A DNA stretch of 35,204 nucleotides from an uncultured Spirochaetota bacterium (GTDB lineage Bacteria; Spirochaetota; Spirochaetia; Treponematales; UBA12059): the NCBI GenBank assembly GCA_937873275.1, contig CALMRC010000191.1, positions 1 through 35,204 on the forward strand. Reading direction: 5' to 3'. A program made the position numbers and the translations under genes. Below the pieces are notes generated by a model. That model ran no database searches. It was not told where the DNA came from and saw nothing but the letters and a program-made list of their open reading frames with translations. Each line of letters opens with the position of its first letter. The first letter of the stretch is position 1. Positions 1 to 8,816 of this stretch are shown here, one piece after another.

Positions 1-1327
1 CATGGCCCCTTCCTGCGTGCCCGCCACGGACTTCGACTCCTCCGGGGCCGCCCTGTTCGCCTCGGACATGTACCCCTTCCTCCGGGAACCCCGGGTCCTG
101 GGGTTAGGGGAGGTGATGAACTTCCCCGGCGTCCTGGCCAAGGACCCCCAGCTCCTGGACAAGATCGCCCTGTTCTGGGACTCCGGCAAGGCCGTGGACG
201 GCCACGCCCCGGAACTCCGGGGCCGGGACCTCTCGGCCTACATCGCGGCGGGAATCCGGTCCGACCACGAGTGCGTCACCGCCGAGGAGGCCCTGGAAAA
301 GATCTCCAAGGGCATGTACGTGATGATCCGGGAAGGTTCCGCCACCCGGGACCTGTCCCGCCTCGTGCCGGCCGTCACCCCCCGAACGGCGCCCCGGTTC
401 CTCCTCTGCTCCGACGACCGGCACCCCACGGACCTGGCGGAGGAGGGACACATCGACCGGTCCATCCGCCTCCTGGTGGACGCCGGGGTGGAGCCCCTGG
501 ACGCGATCGCCATGTCCTCCCTGAACGCCGCCCGCTACTTCGGCCTGCGGAATTCCGGGGCGATCGCCCCGGGGTACAAGGCCGACTTCGTGGCGGCCTC
601 GGATCTCCGGGCCTTCGAGGCGGAGGTGGTCATCAAGTCCGGGCAGATCGTGGCCGAGGGGGGCCGCCTGGTCCGCGCCGTGGAGAGCCGGAGCGCCGTC
701 CTCCGGGATTCGGTGAACATCAAGTGGCTGACGGAGGACGACTTCCGCATCCCCGCGGAGGGCCGGAGGATCCGCATCATCGAGGCCCGACCCCGGACCC
801 TGATCACCGGGGAGATCCGGGCGGAGCCCTCCGTGCGGGAAAGTCTCTGCGTGTCCGACGTCTCCCGGGACCTCCTCAAGATCTTCGTTATCGAGCGGCA
901 CAAGGGTTCCGGCAACATCGGCAAGGGCTTCATCACCGGTCTGGGACTCAAGCGGGGGGCCATCGGCTCCACGATCAGCCACGATTCCCACAACATGATC
1001 CTGGTGGGGGCGGACGACGCCTCCATCTTCAAGGCCGCCCGGCACCTGAACAAGATCGGCGGGGGCATGGTGGTGACCGACGGGGACCGGATCGTATTGG
1101 ACCTGCCCCTGCCCATCGCGGGGCTCATGAGCGACCGGGACGCGATGTGGGTGGTGGAGCGCCTGCGGGCCTTCGACGAGCTCTTCCGGTCCGAGGGGCT
1201 CACGAACGAATCCCCCCTGATGGCCATTTCCTTCATGGCCCTCCCGGTGATCCCGAAGCTCAAGATCACGGACCGGGGCCTGGTGGACGTGGAGCGCTTC
1301 GCCCCGGTGCCTCTCTTCGTCGACTAG
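1..1327 (+). CDS. ade: Adenine deaminase, 5'-truncated by the window edge
   Basis: Hydrolyses adenine to hypoxanthine and ammonia, in the cytoplasm. The visible 441 codons match the middle and C-terminal parts of the roughly 580-residue amidohydrolase-type adenine deaminase. PSCVPAT (3-9) and LGLGEVMNFPGVL (33-45) are family signatures. SDHE (87-90) and the EEALEKISKGMYVMIREGSA stretch follow, then a metal-site region (LLCSDDR). The C-terminus has ALPVIPKLKITDRGLVDVERF, typical of the family. The ATG at 2 is an internal methionine of the family (usually after a hydrophobic strand), so the N-terminal HxH metal-binding part lies upstream of the window. The TAG stop at 1325-1327 overlaps the stop of the convergent chemoreceptor gene. 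It fits the purine array downstream as a feeder of hypoxanthine. Identity is strong; only the N-terminus is unseen. Confidence 0.95.
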   Translation, partial: MAPSCVPATDFDSSGAALFASDMYPFLREPRVLGLGEVMNFPGVLAKDPQLLDKIALFWDSGKAVDGHAPELRGRDLSAYIAAGIRSDHECVTAEEALEKISKGMYVMIREGSATRDLSRLVPAVTPRTAPRFLLCSDDRHPTDLAEEGHIDRSIRLLVDAGVEPLDAIAMSSLNAARYFGLRNSGAIAPGYKADFVAASDLRAFEAEVVIKSGQIVAEGGRLVRAVESRSAVLRDSVNIKWLTEDDFRIPAEGRRIRIIEARPRTLITGEIRAEPSVRESLCVSDVSRDLLKIFVIERHKGSGNIGKGFITGLGLKRGAIGSTISHDSHNMILVGADDASIFKAARHLNKIGGGMVVTDGDRIVLDLPLPIAGLMSDRDAMWVVERLRAFDELFRSEGLTNESPLMAISFMALPVIPKLKITDRGLVDVERFAPVPLFVD

Positions 1328-3552
1328 GCGCCGCGGACCGGGACGTCGTCCCGGGTTTCCAGCAGGCGCCGAAGGCCCGCGACGGCCTCCTTGCCGTCCC
1401 GGGAGGCTTCTGCCAGGCGTTTGATGGTCCCGGCGATCCGGGCGTTCTCCCGGGCGATCCCCCCGATGGACTGGCGGAGCCCGTCGGAAATGGACACGAG
1501 CTCGGACATGCGGTCCCGGATTCGGCCGCCCTCCTCGTCCTGGCGCTCCGCCTCCGCCCGGATCGCGGCCGCCGACGCGGCCAGGTCCCGCAGGGAGATT
1601 CGCAGCCGGTCCGTGGCCCCCCGCTGGGCCTCCAGGGAGCCCGAGACCGTCAGGATCCCCTCCAGGGCCGTCCGGGCCCCCTCGGCCACGGAGTCCAGGG
1701 CGGATGCCAGTCCCGCGTTCGCCTCCACCCCGTTCTCGATGCGCCGGACGATGTCGGATATGGATTCCCGTATGAGGGCGGCCCGCTCCGTAGAGGCCTC
1801 CGCCAGGCTCTTGATCTCCTCCGCGATCACGGCGAACCCCCGGCCCGCGGCCCCCGCGTGGGCCGCCTCGATGGCGGCGTTCATGGACAGGAGGTCCGTT
1901 CGCTCCGCGAACTCCTCCACCGCCCCGACGATGGAGACCACCTCCCCCGCCGCGTCCTTGATCCGGGCGATGGCCTCGTCCAGGGCCCGGGACGCCTCCC
2001 GCCCCCGCTCCGCGGTTCCTTCCAGTCCCCGGGCGAAATCCGCCGTGGAGGACACGTTGGCCGCCACGGAGGCAGCGGCCTCCGCCACGACGCCCACGGC
2101 CTCCGCGGAACCTTCGATTCCCGCGGCCTGGGAGTCCACCCCGGACCGGACCAAGCCCAGGGACCGCCCGAGGCGCTCCACGGCTTCGCCGGAATCCCGG
2201 ACCGCCAGGACCTGGCGGTCCGCGTTCTCCCCGATCCGCCCCGCCTCCGCGGCCAGGGCGTCCGCGGATTCCGACGCCTCCGCCGCGTCGGAGTCGATCT
2301 CCGCGGTGATGGCGGAAACCGAGTCGGCGGTCTGTTCGATGCGCCCGATGTAATCCGCCAGCTGGCGGGTCTTCCCTTCGACGTCCACGGAATACCGCTG
2401 GAGCTCCGCGTGGAGCCGGGAGGATCTCAGGGTCAGGGTCACGAAGAGGGATAGGTTCAGGGCGAAGAAGCCGATCCCCTGGAGCCAGGCGACGGGTTTC
2501 CGTCCCAAGGCCGAGTAGACCACGTCGTGGGTACCGAGACCCACCCCGAGGATGACACCGACCAGGATGGGCACGGCTTCCCGGTTCCCCCGGATCACCT
2601 CCCGGACCGTTACGACGACGATGAAGACGATGGCCGCCTGGACGAAGATCAGGTTCCGGTTGAACATAGCGTCCACCCGGACGTAGTCGCCCCGCACGGC
2701 CAGGTAGGATACGACCGAGGCGACGGGCACCAAGGCCAGGAGGACCGCCAGGACCCGGGGCGGCCGGATCTCGAAGAAACTGAGGAAGAAGGCGGCCAGA
2801 CTGGCCATGGACACCGTCAGGCAGGCCTTGGCCAGGGCCCTATTCAGGGTGTATTCCAGGATGGGGTAGGTCGCGCCGATCTCCACGAAGTAGAACGCGA
2901 TGGCGAAGGAGGAGACCGCGTACCAGAGGTTGGGGGTGTCCCGGGTCCGGCCCGCCCAGAGGGCCAGGAAATACAGGCCTATGAAGGCGCAGAGGGCCCC
3001 GAGCACCGTGTACAGGTCGAAGTTGAAGAAGGCGATGACCCGGCGCTCGTACTCCGCGGCCGCCCCGTCCCCGATCTGGAACCCCGCGGCCTCCAGGACC
3101 GTCGCCGGCGCGGCCAGGCGCAGGGCCAGGAGGTTGCCGCCGTCCTCCTTCCACAGCCCCGGGGGCAGAAGGAGGACGCCGGGCTGGTTGCCGGGGATCG
3201 TGATCCCGGGCTCCAGGGTTCCCCTCCGCCCGATCCGGCTCCCATTCAGGTACACTTCCGCCGCGGCGTCCACCCGCCCGAGGAGCAGGTACTTCTCGCC
3301 GACGAGGGTCCCGTACCCGTCGAAGGTCCCCCGAAGCCAGCCCCGGCCGTCCTTCAGCGCCAGGCCGGCGGGCAGGGACACGGCCCGCCACCCCGAATCG
3401 TCGTACCCGGGGTCCGCGTACTCCGCCCCGTCCCCGGGGGAATAACGCCATTCCCCGAGATCGATCCGGTTTCCGGACGCCCCGCCCCCCGGGGCGGCCG
3501 AGGCGACTCCCGAAAGGACCAGGAAGAGCAGAAGCAGGGTGTTCTTCGGCAT
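1324..3552 (-). CDS. Methyl-accepting chemotaxis protein with extracytoplasmic jelly-roll-like domain and 7 TM segments
   Basis: Chemoreceptor that would signal to CheA/CheW. The 742-residue protein has a signal peptide (1-20, ending ASAAP). A periplasmic domain (about 25-160) follows, with GWLRGTF and a galactose-binding-like pattern YLLLGRVDAAAEVYLNG. It resembles the DISM-type sensory domains that precede 7TM modules. About seven hydrophobic helices span 172-375. A long coiled coil then carries the conserved MCP signalling tip at about 550-585 (ERTDLLSMNAAIEAAHAGAAGRGFAV). There is no HAMP domain and no visible CheR-binding C-terminal pentapeptide. I chose the ATG at 3552 rather than the longer reading from 3657. 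It has GGGAG about 9 nt upstream and directly begins the signal peptide. It is divergent from the xdh array and convergent with ade. A purine-sensing role is possible from context only. Confidence 0.9.
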   Translation of the reverse strand: MPKNTLLLLFLVLSGVASAAPGGGASGNRIDLGEWRYSPGDGAEYADPGYDDSGWRAVSLPAGLALKDGRGWLRGTFDGYGTLVGEKYLLLGRVDAAAEVYLNGSRIGRRGTLEPGITIPGNQPGVLLLPPGLWKEDGGNLLALRLAAPATVLEAAGFQIGDGAAAEYERRVIAFFNFDLYTVLGALCAFIGLYFLALWAGRTRDTPNLWYAVSSFAIAFYFVEIGATYPILEYTLNRALAKACLTVSMASLAAFFLSFFEIRPPRVLAVLLALVPVASVVSYLAVRGDYVRVDAMFNRNLIFVQAAIVFIVVVTVREVIRGNREAVPILVGVILGVGLGTHDVVYSALGRKPVAWLQGIGFFALNLSLFVTLTLRSSRLHAELQRYSVDVEGKTRQLADYIGRIEQTADSVSAITAEIDSDAAEASESADALAAEAGRIGENADRQVLAVRDSGEAVERLGRSLGLVRSGVDSQAAGIEGSAEAVGVVAEAAASVAANVSSTADFARGLEGTAERGREASRALDEAIARIKDAAGEVVSIVGAVEEFAERTDLLSMNAAIEAAHAGAAGRGFAVIAEEIKSLAEASTERAALIRESISDIVRRIENGVEANAGLASALDSVAEGARTALEGILTVSGSLEAQRGATDRLRISLRDLAASAAAIRAEAERQDEEGGRIRDRMSELVSISDGLRQSIGGIARENARIAGTIKRLAEASRDGKEAVAGLRRLLETRDDVPVRGA

Positions 3553-3702
3553 CGCGGCCACTCCCGGTGACGGACGGGTCCGCCGGGACGGATACCCTCC
3601 GTCCCCGGGCCGGTCCGGATTCGGTCCCAGTTTCGCCCATCCTCTCGGGAGAATCAAGCCGGCCGGACCGGATCCTCCGCATTGCCCCTCGCGGAATCCT
3701 GG

Positions 3703-3768
3703 TGTAAACTGTCCTGATTTTTATGCGAAACGAGAAACGGATCCAGGTCGCCGAGGTTTCGGTTTACA
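3703..3768. promoter_or_regulatory. Cluster of AAAC/GTTT half-sites upstream of the xdh promoter
   Basis: TGTAAAC (3703-3709), GAAACGA (3727-3733) and GAAACGG (3734-3740) are followed in opposite orientation by GGTTTC (3755-3760) and GTTTACA (3762-3768). The last overlaps the -35 box. The arrangement suggests a multi-site operator or activator region. The cognate regulator is not in the window. Confidence 0.4.
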
Positions 3769-3790
3769 ATTTCTATATTACCATTATAAT
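3763..3790 (+). promoter_or_regulatory. Sigma-70-type promoter of the purine array
   Basis: TTTACA at 3763-3768 and TATAAT at 3785-3790 are separated by 16 nt. The -10 box is a perfect consensus in an AT-rich pocket inside a GC-rich genome. It lies 21 bp upstream of the first start codon of the array, with the ribosome binding site AAGGGGA at 3799-3805. Confidence 0.75.
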
Positions 3791-3811
3791 CAGATATAAG
3801 GGGAAGGCCGC

Positions 3812-5224
3812 ATGAAACGACGCTTGGTCTTCCGCGTGAACGAACGTCTCGTGGACGCGGAGGCTTGGGAGGAGACCCTGGCGCTGGACTGGCTGCGCCG
3901 GGAGCTCGGACTCACGGGGACGAAGGAGGGCTGCCGAGAGGGCGACTGCGGGGCCTGCCTGGTTCTCCTGGGCGAGAGGGGCGAGGCCGGACCGGTCTGG
4001 AAGGCCGTACCCTCCTGCCTCCTGGCCCTGGGGGAACTGGACGGACGCCACGTGGTCACCATCGAGGGCATCGCCGCGGCGGGACTCACCCCCGTGATGG
4101 AAGCCTTCCTGGACCAGGGCGCCAGCCAGTGCGGCTTCTGCTCCCCGGGCTTCATCGTCGCCCTGACCGCCTTCCTGGTGGAGGGGCGGATCGACCCGGT
4201 CCGGACCCTGGTTTCCATAGAAGGGAACCTCTGCCGCTGCACGGGCTACGGATCCATCCGCAGGGCCGCGGATAGGTTGACCAAGGACTTCGCGGACCTG
4301 CCCCGGGATCTCGGGGCGCGTCTGGCGGTCCTGGGGAAACGCGGGGTCCTTCCGCCGTCCCTGGCCGCCCTCATGACGAGCCTCCCCGAGCCGGGAAGCC
4401 GGCCCGCCGCCGCCCCGGAGGGCCTCAACCTGGGCGGGGGCACGGACTGGTTCGTCCGGAACCCCGATCCCGAACCCGGGACCGGCGTGGCCTTCACGGA
4501 CCGACAGGCGGGCCTGGGCCGGATCGAGCGGACCGGGGACTTCCTCTCCGTCGGGGCCGCCGTAACGGTGCGGGCCTTCTTCGAGGATCTCCTCGTCCGC
4601 GCCCACGCCCCGGGGATCGAGGCCTTCGAGGCCCAGATGGCCAGTCTGCCCATCCGAAACCGCGCCACCCTGGCGGGCAACGTGGTCAACGCCTCCCCCA
4701 TCGCGGACATGACCGCCCTCCTTTTGGCCCTGGACGCCCGGGCCCGGCTGCGATCGGCCTCGGGGACCCGGGACCTCCCCCTGGCGGACTTCTTCCTGGG
4801 CTACAAGAAAACGGCCCTCCGGGACGGGGAATTCCTGGAGGCCCTCCTCCTGCCCGCGGCGGCCGGCCCGGTGCGGCTCAACTTCGAGAAGGTCTCCAAG
4901 CGGGAGAGCCTGGACATCGCCACGGCCAACACGGCCCTGGCCCTCCGGACGGAGGAGGACCGGATCTCCTGGGCCCGCCTCTCGGTGGGCGGGATGGCCC
5001 CGGTGCCCCTGGCGGCCCGGGCGGCCTCGGAGTACCTCGTCGGGAAAATCCCGGACGCCGCGACCGCCCGGGAGGCGGCCCGGCTGGCCCTACAGGACTG
5101 TTCCCCCCTCTCGGACGTCCGGGGCTCCGCGGGCTACCGGACCCGGCTCCTGGAGCGCCTGGTGCTGGCCCACTTCGTCCGGCTCTTCCCGGACCGGGGC
5201 CTTCTGGAGGAGTTCTGGCCATGA
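3812..5224 (+). CDS. xdhA: Xanthine dehydrogenase small subunit ([2Fe-2S] and FAD domains)
   Basis: Electron-transfer subunit of a molybdenum hydroxylase, cytoplasmic, partner of the next gene. It has 470 residues. The plant-type [2Fe-2S] domain has C41, C46, C49 and C69. The second, helical [2Fe-2S] domain has C107, C110, C141 and C143. A CO-dehydrogenase-type FAD domain follows, with GGGTD at 208-212 and RATLAGNVVNASPIAD. This two-domain layout is that of the Rhodobacter-type XdhA, unlike the separate FAD protein used by XdhD later in the array. ATG at 3812 has AAGGGGA 6 nt upstream. It is the first gene of the array, and its stop overlaps the start of xdhB (ATGA at 5221-5224). The role in hypoxanthine/xanthine to urate oxidation, or the reverse, follows from the family and the specificity residues of the partner. 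Confidence 0.93.
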   Translation: MKRRLVFRVNERLVDAEAWEETLALDWLRRELGLTGTKEGCREGDCGACLVLLGERGEAGPVWKAVPSCLLALGELDGRHVVTIEGIAAAGLTPVMEAFLDQGASQCGFCSPGFIVALTAFLVEGRIDPVRTLVSIEGNLCRCTGYGSIRRAADRLTKDFADLPRDLGARLAVLGKRGVLPPSLAALMTSLPEPGSRPAAAPEGLNLGGGTDWFVRNPDPEPGTGVAFTDRQAGLGRIERTGDFLSVGAAVTVRAFFEDLLVRAHAPGIEAFEAQMASLPIRNRATLAGNVVNASPIADMTALLLALDARARLRSASGTRDLPLADFFLGYKKTALRDGEFLEALLLPAAAGPVRLNFEKVSKRESLDIATANTALALRTEEDRISWARLSVGGMAPVPLAARAASEYLVGKIPDAATAREAARLALQDCSPLSDVRGSAGYRTRLLERLVLAHFVRLFPDRGLLEEFWP

Positions 5225-7437
5225 AATCCTGGAATCCCGAATCGGTCCAGAACGTCCTGGGCCGCACGAAATACATCGACGACCTGCCGGAGCCCGCGGG
5301 TCTCCTCCACGGCCAACCCGTAGTGTCCAAGTCCGCCCACGGGAAACTGCTCTCCCTGGACGCCTCGGCGGCCCTCGCCCTGCACCCCAGCGTGCGGGTC
5401 CTGACCGCCCGGGACATCCCCGGGGAGAACGAGCTGGGCACCGCGGTGTCCGACGAGCCCCTCCTGGTCGCGGACGAGTGGACCTACCGGGGCCAGTCCC
5501 TGGCCCTGGTCCTTGCGGATACCCGGTCCCTTGCCCGGCGCGCCGCCGCCCTGGTAAAGATCGAGGGCGAGGAGCTCCCGGTGGTCACGGATCCCCGGGA
5601 AGCCCGCGCCAAGGGGATGATCATCCTGGCCCCCCGGACGATGCGGATGGGGGATCCCGAGGCGGCCTTCCGGGACTGCGCCGTGGTCGTCTCCGGCCGG
5701 GTGGAATCCGGGGGCCAGGAGCACGTCTACCTGGAGACCCAGGGGGCGACGGCCCAGGTCCGGGACGGGGGCGGGATCTTCGTCCTGTCCGGCACCCAGT
5801 CCCCCACGGGGGTCCAGGAGGCGGTGGCCCGGAACCTCGGCCTGCCCATGAACGCCGTGGAGGTGGACGCCCCCCGGCTGGGCGGGGCCTTCGGGGGCAA
5901 GGAGGACCAGGCGGCCGGGTGGTCCGCCCTGGCCGCCCTGGGCGCCTTCGTGACGGGCCGGCCGGTCAAGATCTACCTGAACCGGAAGGACGACCTCACC
6001 TTCACCGGGAAGCGGCACCCCTACAGCTCGGACTACAAGCTCGGGCTGGACGCGGAGGGCCGGATCCTCGCCTTCGAAGTGGACTACTACCAGAACTCCG
6101 GGGCCTGCACGGACCTGTCCCCCGCCATCCTCTCCCGGACCCTCTTCCACGCGGCGGGCGCCTACCGCATTCCCAACCTCCGGGCCACGGGATACATGTG
6201 CCGGACCAACCTCCCCCCCTTCACGGCCTTCCGGGGCTTCGGAGCCCCCCAGGGCATCTTCGTGATGGAGGCGGCCCTCCACAAGGCGGCCGAGGCGATG
6301 GGGGTGGATCCGATCGAACTGCAGAGGAAGAACCTTCTCCGCACGGGGGACTCCTTCCACTACGGCATGCCCGTGGAGGAGGCCCGGACGGAGCGGAGCG
6401 TGGAACGGGCCCTCGAGCGGTCCGCCTGGGACCGGAAGCGTACCGAGATCGACGAGTTCAACCGGACCCGCAGGGACCGGAAGCGCGGCATGGCCGCCCT
6501 CCCCCTCTGCTTCGGGGTATCCTTCACCAAGCTGATGATGAACCAGGGGGGCGCCCTGGTCCACGTCTACCGGGACGGATCCGTGGGGGTCCACACCGGG
6601 GCCGTGGAGATGGGCCAGGGGGTGAACCGGAAGATCCAGAAGGTCGTAGCCCTGACCCTGGGGATCCCGGAGGCCCGGGTCCGGATCGAGCGCACCCGGA
6701 CCGCGACGGTGGCCAACACGAGCCCCACCGCGGCCAGCACGGGCACGGACCTGAACGGGATGGCCGCCCTGGTCGCCTGCGAAGAGATCGGCAAGCGCCT
6801 TTCGGCCTTCCGCTCCGAGTCGGGCCTGGGGGACGCCCCCTGGGAAACCCTCGTGTCCAAGGCCCACGAGGCCCGGGTGGACCTCTCGGCCCACGGCTTC
6901 TACGCGACGCCCGGGCTCTTCTACGACGGCAAGGCCGAGCGGGGCAGCCCCTTCGCCTACCACGTCTACGGCTGCGCGGTCCTGACCGCGGAGGTGGACG
7001 TCATCCGGGGCACCTACCGCATCGACTCCGCGACCCTCGTCCACGACGCCGGGAACATGATCGACGAGGTCGTCGACCGGGGCCAGGCCGAGGGCGCCCT
7101 GGCCCAGGGCCTCGGGTGGGCCCTCCTGGAGGACCTGCGCTACGACGGGACCGGAAAGCTCCTCTCGGACACCCTGTCCACGTACAAGCTCCCGGACGCC
7201 CACTTCCTGGACTTCCCCCTGGACCTGGAGTTCCTGGCGGACGCCCCGAACCCCAAGGCGGTGCTCAAGAGCAAGGCCATCGGGGAACCGCCCTTCATGT
7301 ACGGCATAGCGGGGTACTTCGCGGTCCTGGACGCCCTCAAGGCCGCCCGGGGGGACCGCCTCCGGGTCCCGGGCTTCCATGACCTGCCCCTGACGCCGGA
7401 AAAGGCCCTGGACTACCTTTCGGGGGTGATCCCATGA
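5221..7437 (+). CDS. xdhB: Xanthine dehydrogenase molybdopterin-binding subunit
   Basis: Catalytic subunit that hydroxylates hypoxanthine and xanthine at the molybdenum cofactor. It has 738 residues. GGAFGGKE (221-228) places a glutamate (E228) at the position of bovine Glu802. TAFRGFGAPQ has arginine R338 at the position of Arg880. IGEPPF near the C-terminus has E689 at the position of the catalytic Glu1261. These three residues are the known determinants of purine hydroxylation, so a true xanthine/hypoxanthine enzyme is well supported. The MoCo-binding stretch AVEMGQG is also present. GGAGGAG lies 8 nt upstream of the ATG. The gene overlaps xdhA by ATGA and hyuA by ATGA, so translation is likely coupled. 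No XdhC-type cofactor insertase is in the window. Confidence 0.94.
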   Translation: MKSWNPESVQNVLGRTKYIDDLPEPAGLLHGQPVVSKSAHGKLLSLDASAALALHPSVRVLTARDIPGENELGTAVSDEPLLVADEWTYRGQSLALVLADTRSLARRAAALVKIEGEELPVVTDPREARAKGMIILAPRTMRMGDPEAAFRDCAVVVSGRVESGGQEHVYLETQGATAQVRDGGGIFVLSGTQSPTGVQEAVARNLGLPMNAVEVDAPRLGGAFGGKEDQAAGWSALAALGAFVTGRPVKIYLNRKDDLTFTGKRHPYSSDYKLGLDAEGRILAFEVDYYQNSGACTDLSPAILSRTLFHAAGAYRIPNLRATGYMCRTNLPPFTAFRGFGAPQGIFVMEAALHKAAEAMGVDPIELQRKNLLRTGDSFHYGMPVEEARTERSVERALERSAWDRKRTEIDEFNRTRRDRKRGMAALPLCFGVSFTKLMMNQGGALVHVYRDGSVGVHTGAVEMGQGVNRKIQKVVALTLGIPEARVRIERTRTATVANTSPTAASTGTDLNGMAALVACEEIGKRLSAFRSESGLGDAPWETLVSKAHEARVDLSAHGFYATPGLFYDGKAERGSPFAYHVYGCAVLTAEVDVIRGTYRIDSATLVHDAGNMIDEVVDRGQAEGALAQGLGWALLEDLRYDGTGKLLSDTLSTYKLPDAHFLDFPLDLEFLADAPNPKAVLKSKAIGEPPFMYGIAGYFAVLDALKAARGDRLRVPGFHDLPLTPEKALDYLSGVIP

Positions 7438-8816
7438 TCGTCCGGAACGGCTTATTGGCCCTGCGCCACGAGCGGGACTTCCTGCGCCGGGACTTCCGGG
7501 TCGGCCCGGACGGGCGCGTCGCGGAGATCTCGGAACGCCTGGCCCCGGAGCCCGGGGAGGAGGTCCTGGACGCACGGGGCCTTGAGGTCCTGCCCGGGGC
7601 GATCGATCCCCACGTCCACTTCGACGAGCCGGGCTTCACCCACCGGGAGGACTTCCTCCACGGAACCTCCGAGGCGGCCAAGGGCGGGGTGACCGCGGTA
7701 GTGGACATGCCCTGCACTTCCCTGCCCCCGGTCACCACCCGGGCGGCCCTGGAGAACAAGCTGGCCGTCGTGTCCAAGGCCGCGGTCGTCGACTACGCCT
7801 TCTTCGGGGGGGTGTCCGGCCATACCGCCGAGGAGAGCCTTGCGGAGCACATGGAGGCCCTGGCCCCGGACGTTGTCGGGTTCAAGACCTACTTCATCTC
7901 CGGGATGCGGACCTTCACCCGGGTCACCCACGACGACTTCGGCCGCATCGTGCGGCGCGGGGCGGCCCTGGGTCGGCCGATCCTCCTGCACGCCGAGGAC
8001 CTGGACTGCGTGACCGCCGCGGAGACCCGTCTGCGGAAGGCCCGGGGAACGGACGCCCCCCGGTGGAGCGACTACGTGGGTGCCCGGTCCGAGGACGCGG
8101 AGACCGTGGCCGCCGCCTCCGCCGCGGCCCTGGCCCGGGGGAACGAGGAGTGGCTCCACGTGGTCCACGTGGGCACGGCCGAGGCCGCGGAGCTCCTGGC
8201 CGCGGCGGGGGCCACCTGCGAGACCTGCGCCCACTACCTGGCCTTCTCCGCCGAGGACTTCGAGCGCCTGGGCTCCTCCCTCAAGACCGCCCCGCCGGTC
8301 AAAGCTCCGGGCCAGTCCGAGCGGCTCTGGGACCTTCTTTCGGGCGGGGCCATCTCCTTCGTGACCAGCGACCACGCCCCGGCCCCGGAGGAGGAAAAGA
8401 ACACCGGGAACCTCTGGACCGACTACGGGGGCATCCCCGGGACCGGGACCTGGGCCCCCTACCTCTACTCCGAGGGTCTCCTGGGCGGCCGCCTCTCCCT
8501 GGGCCGGTACCTGGAGGTCACTTCCGGGGCGGCCGCGGAGCGCTACGGCCTGTCCGAACGCAAGGGCTCCCTGGCGGTCGGAAAGGACGCGGACTTCGTC
8601 CTCGCGGACCCCGGGGGAACCACGGTCATCGAGGGGCGGACCCTCCTGTCCAAGGGGAAGATCACCGCCTTCGAGGGCTTGCGCCTGTCCGGCCGCTTCC
8701 TCGCGACCTATGTCCGGGGCCGCCTGGTGTACGACGCGGACCGGGCGGACCGAGACGAGCATCCGATTTGCGCCGCTCCGGGGAGCGGAAGATTCCTGCG
8801 TTGGGGGTACCGGTGA
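7434..8816 (+). CDS. hyuA: Cyclic amidohydrolase (dihydropyrimidinase/hydantoinase/allantoinase family)
   Basis: Metal-dependent hydrolase opening a cyclic amide, cytoplasmic. It has 460 residues, normal for the family. The binuclear metal site is visible: H60 and H62 (DPHVHF), the lysine carboxylated in this family at K151 (GFKTYF), H186 (LLHAED), H242 or H245 (LHVVHVG), and D313 in TSDHAP. The N-terminal HFDEPG resembles dihydroorotases and allantoinases more than D-hydantoinases. The C-terminal GSGRFLR resembles the E. coli HyuA end. The same family member occurs in the yge/ygf and gut urate clusters. I infer it opens a hydantoin- or imidazolone-like intermediate of urate. The exact substrate cannot be read from sequence. 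ATGA overlap with xdhB and GTGA overlap with ygfK. Confidence 0.85.
   Translation: MIVRNGLLALRHERDFLRRDFRVGPDGRVAEISERLAPEPGEEVLDARGLEVLPGAIDPHVHFDEPGFTHREDFLHGTSEAAKGGVTAVVDMPCTSLPPVTTRAALENKLAVVSKAAVVDYAFFGGVSGHTAEESLAEHMEALAPDVVGFKTYFISGMRTFTRVTHDDFGRIVRRGAALGRPILLHAEDLDCVTAAETRLRKARGTDAPRWSDYVGARSEDAETVAAASAAALARGNEEWLHVVHVGTAEAAELLAAAGATCETCAHYLAFSAEDFERLGSSLKTAPPVKAPGQSERLWDLLSGGAISFVTSDHAPAPEEEKNTGNLWTDYGGIPGTGTWAPYLYSEGLLGGRLSLGRYLEVTSGAAAERYGLSERKGSLAVGKDADFVLADPGGTTVIEGRTLLSKGKITAFEGLRLSGRFLATYVRGRLVYDADRADRDEHPICAAPGSGRFLRWGYR

Noticed and set aside
3553-3657. Longer N-terminus of the chemoreceptor from an ATG at 3657
   Set aside because: The added 35 residues are Arg/Pro-rich and would bury the signal peptide that starts cleanly at 3552 behind a ribosome binding site.
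5134-7575. An 813-codon open frame on the minus strand across xdhB
   Set aside because: It is a shadow of a high-GC coding gene: biased to G, P, R, H, V with no recognisable motif, while the plus strand encodes a complete xanthine dehydrogenase subunit.
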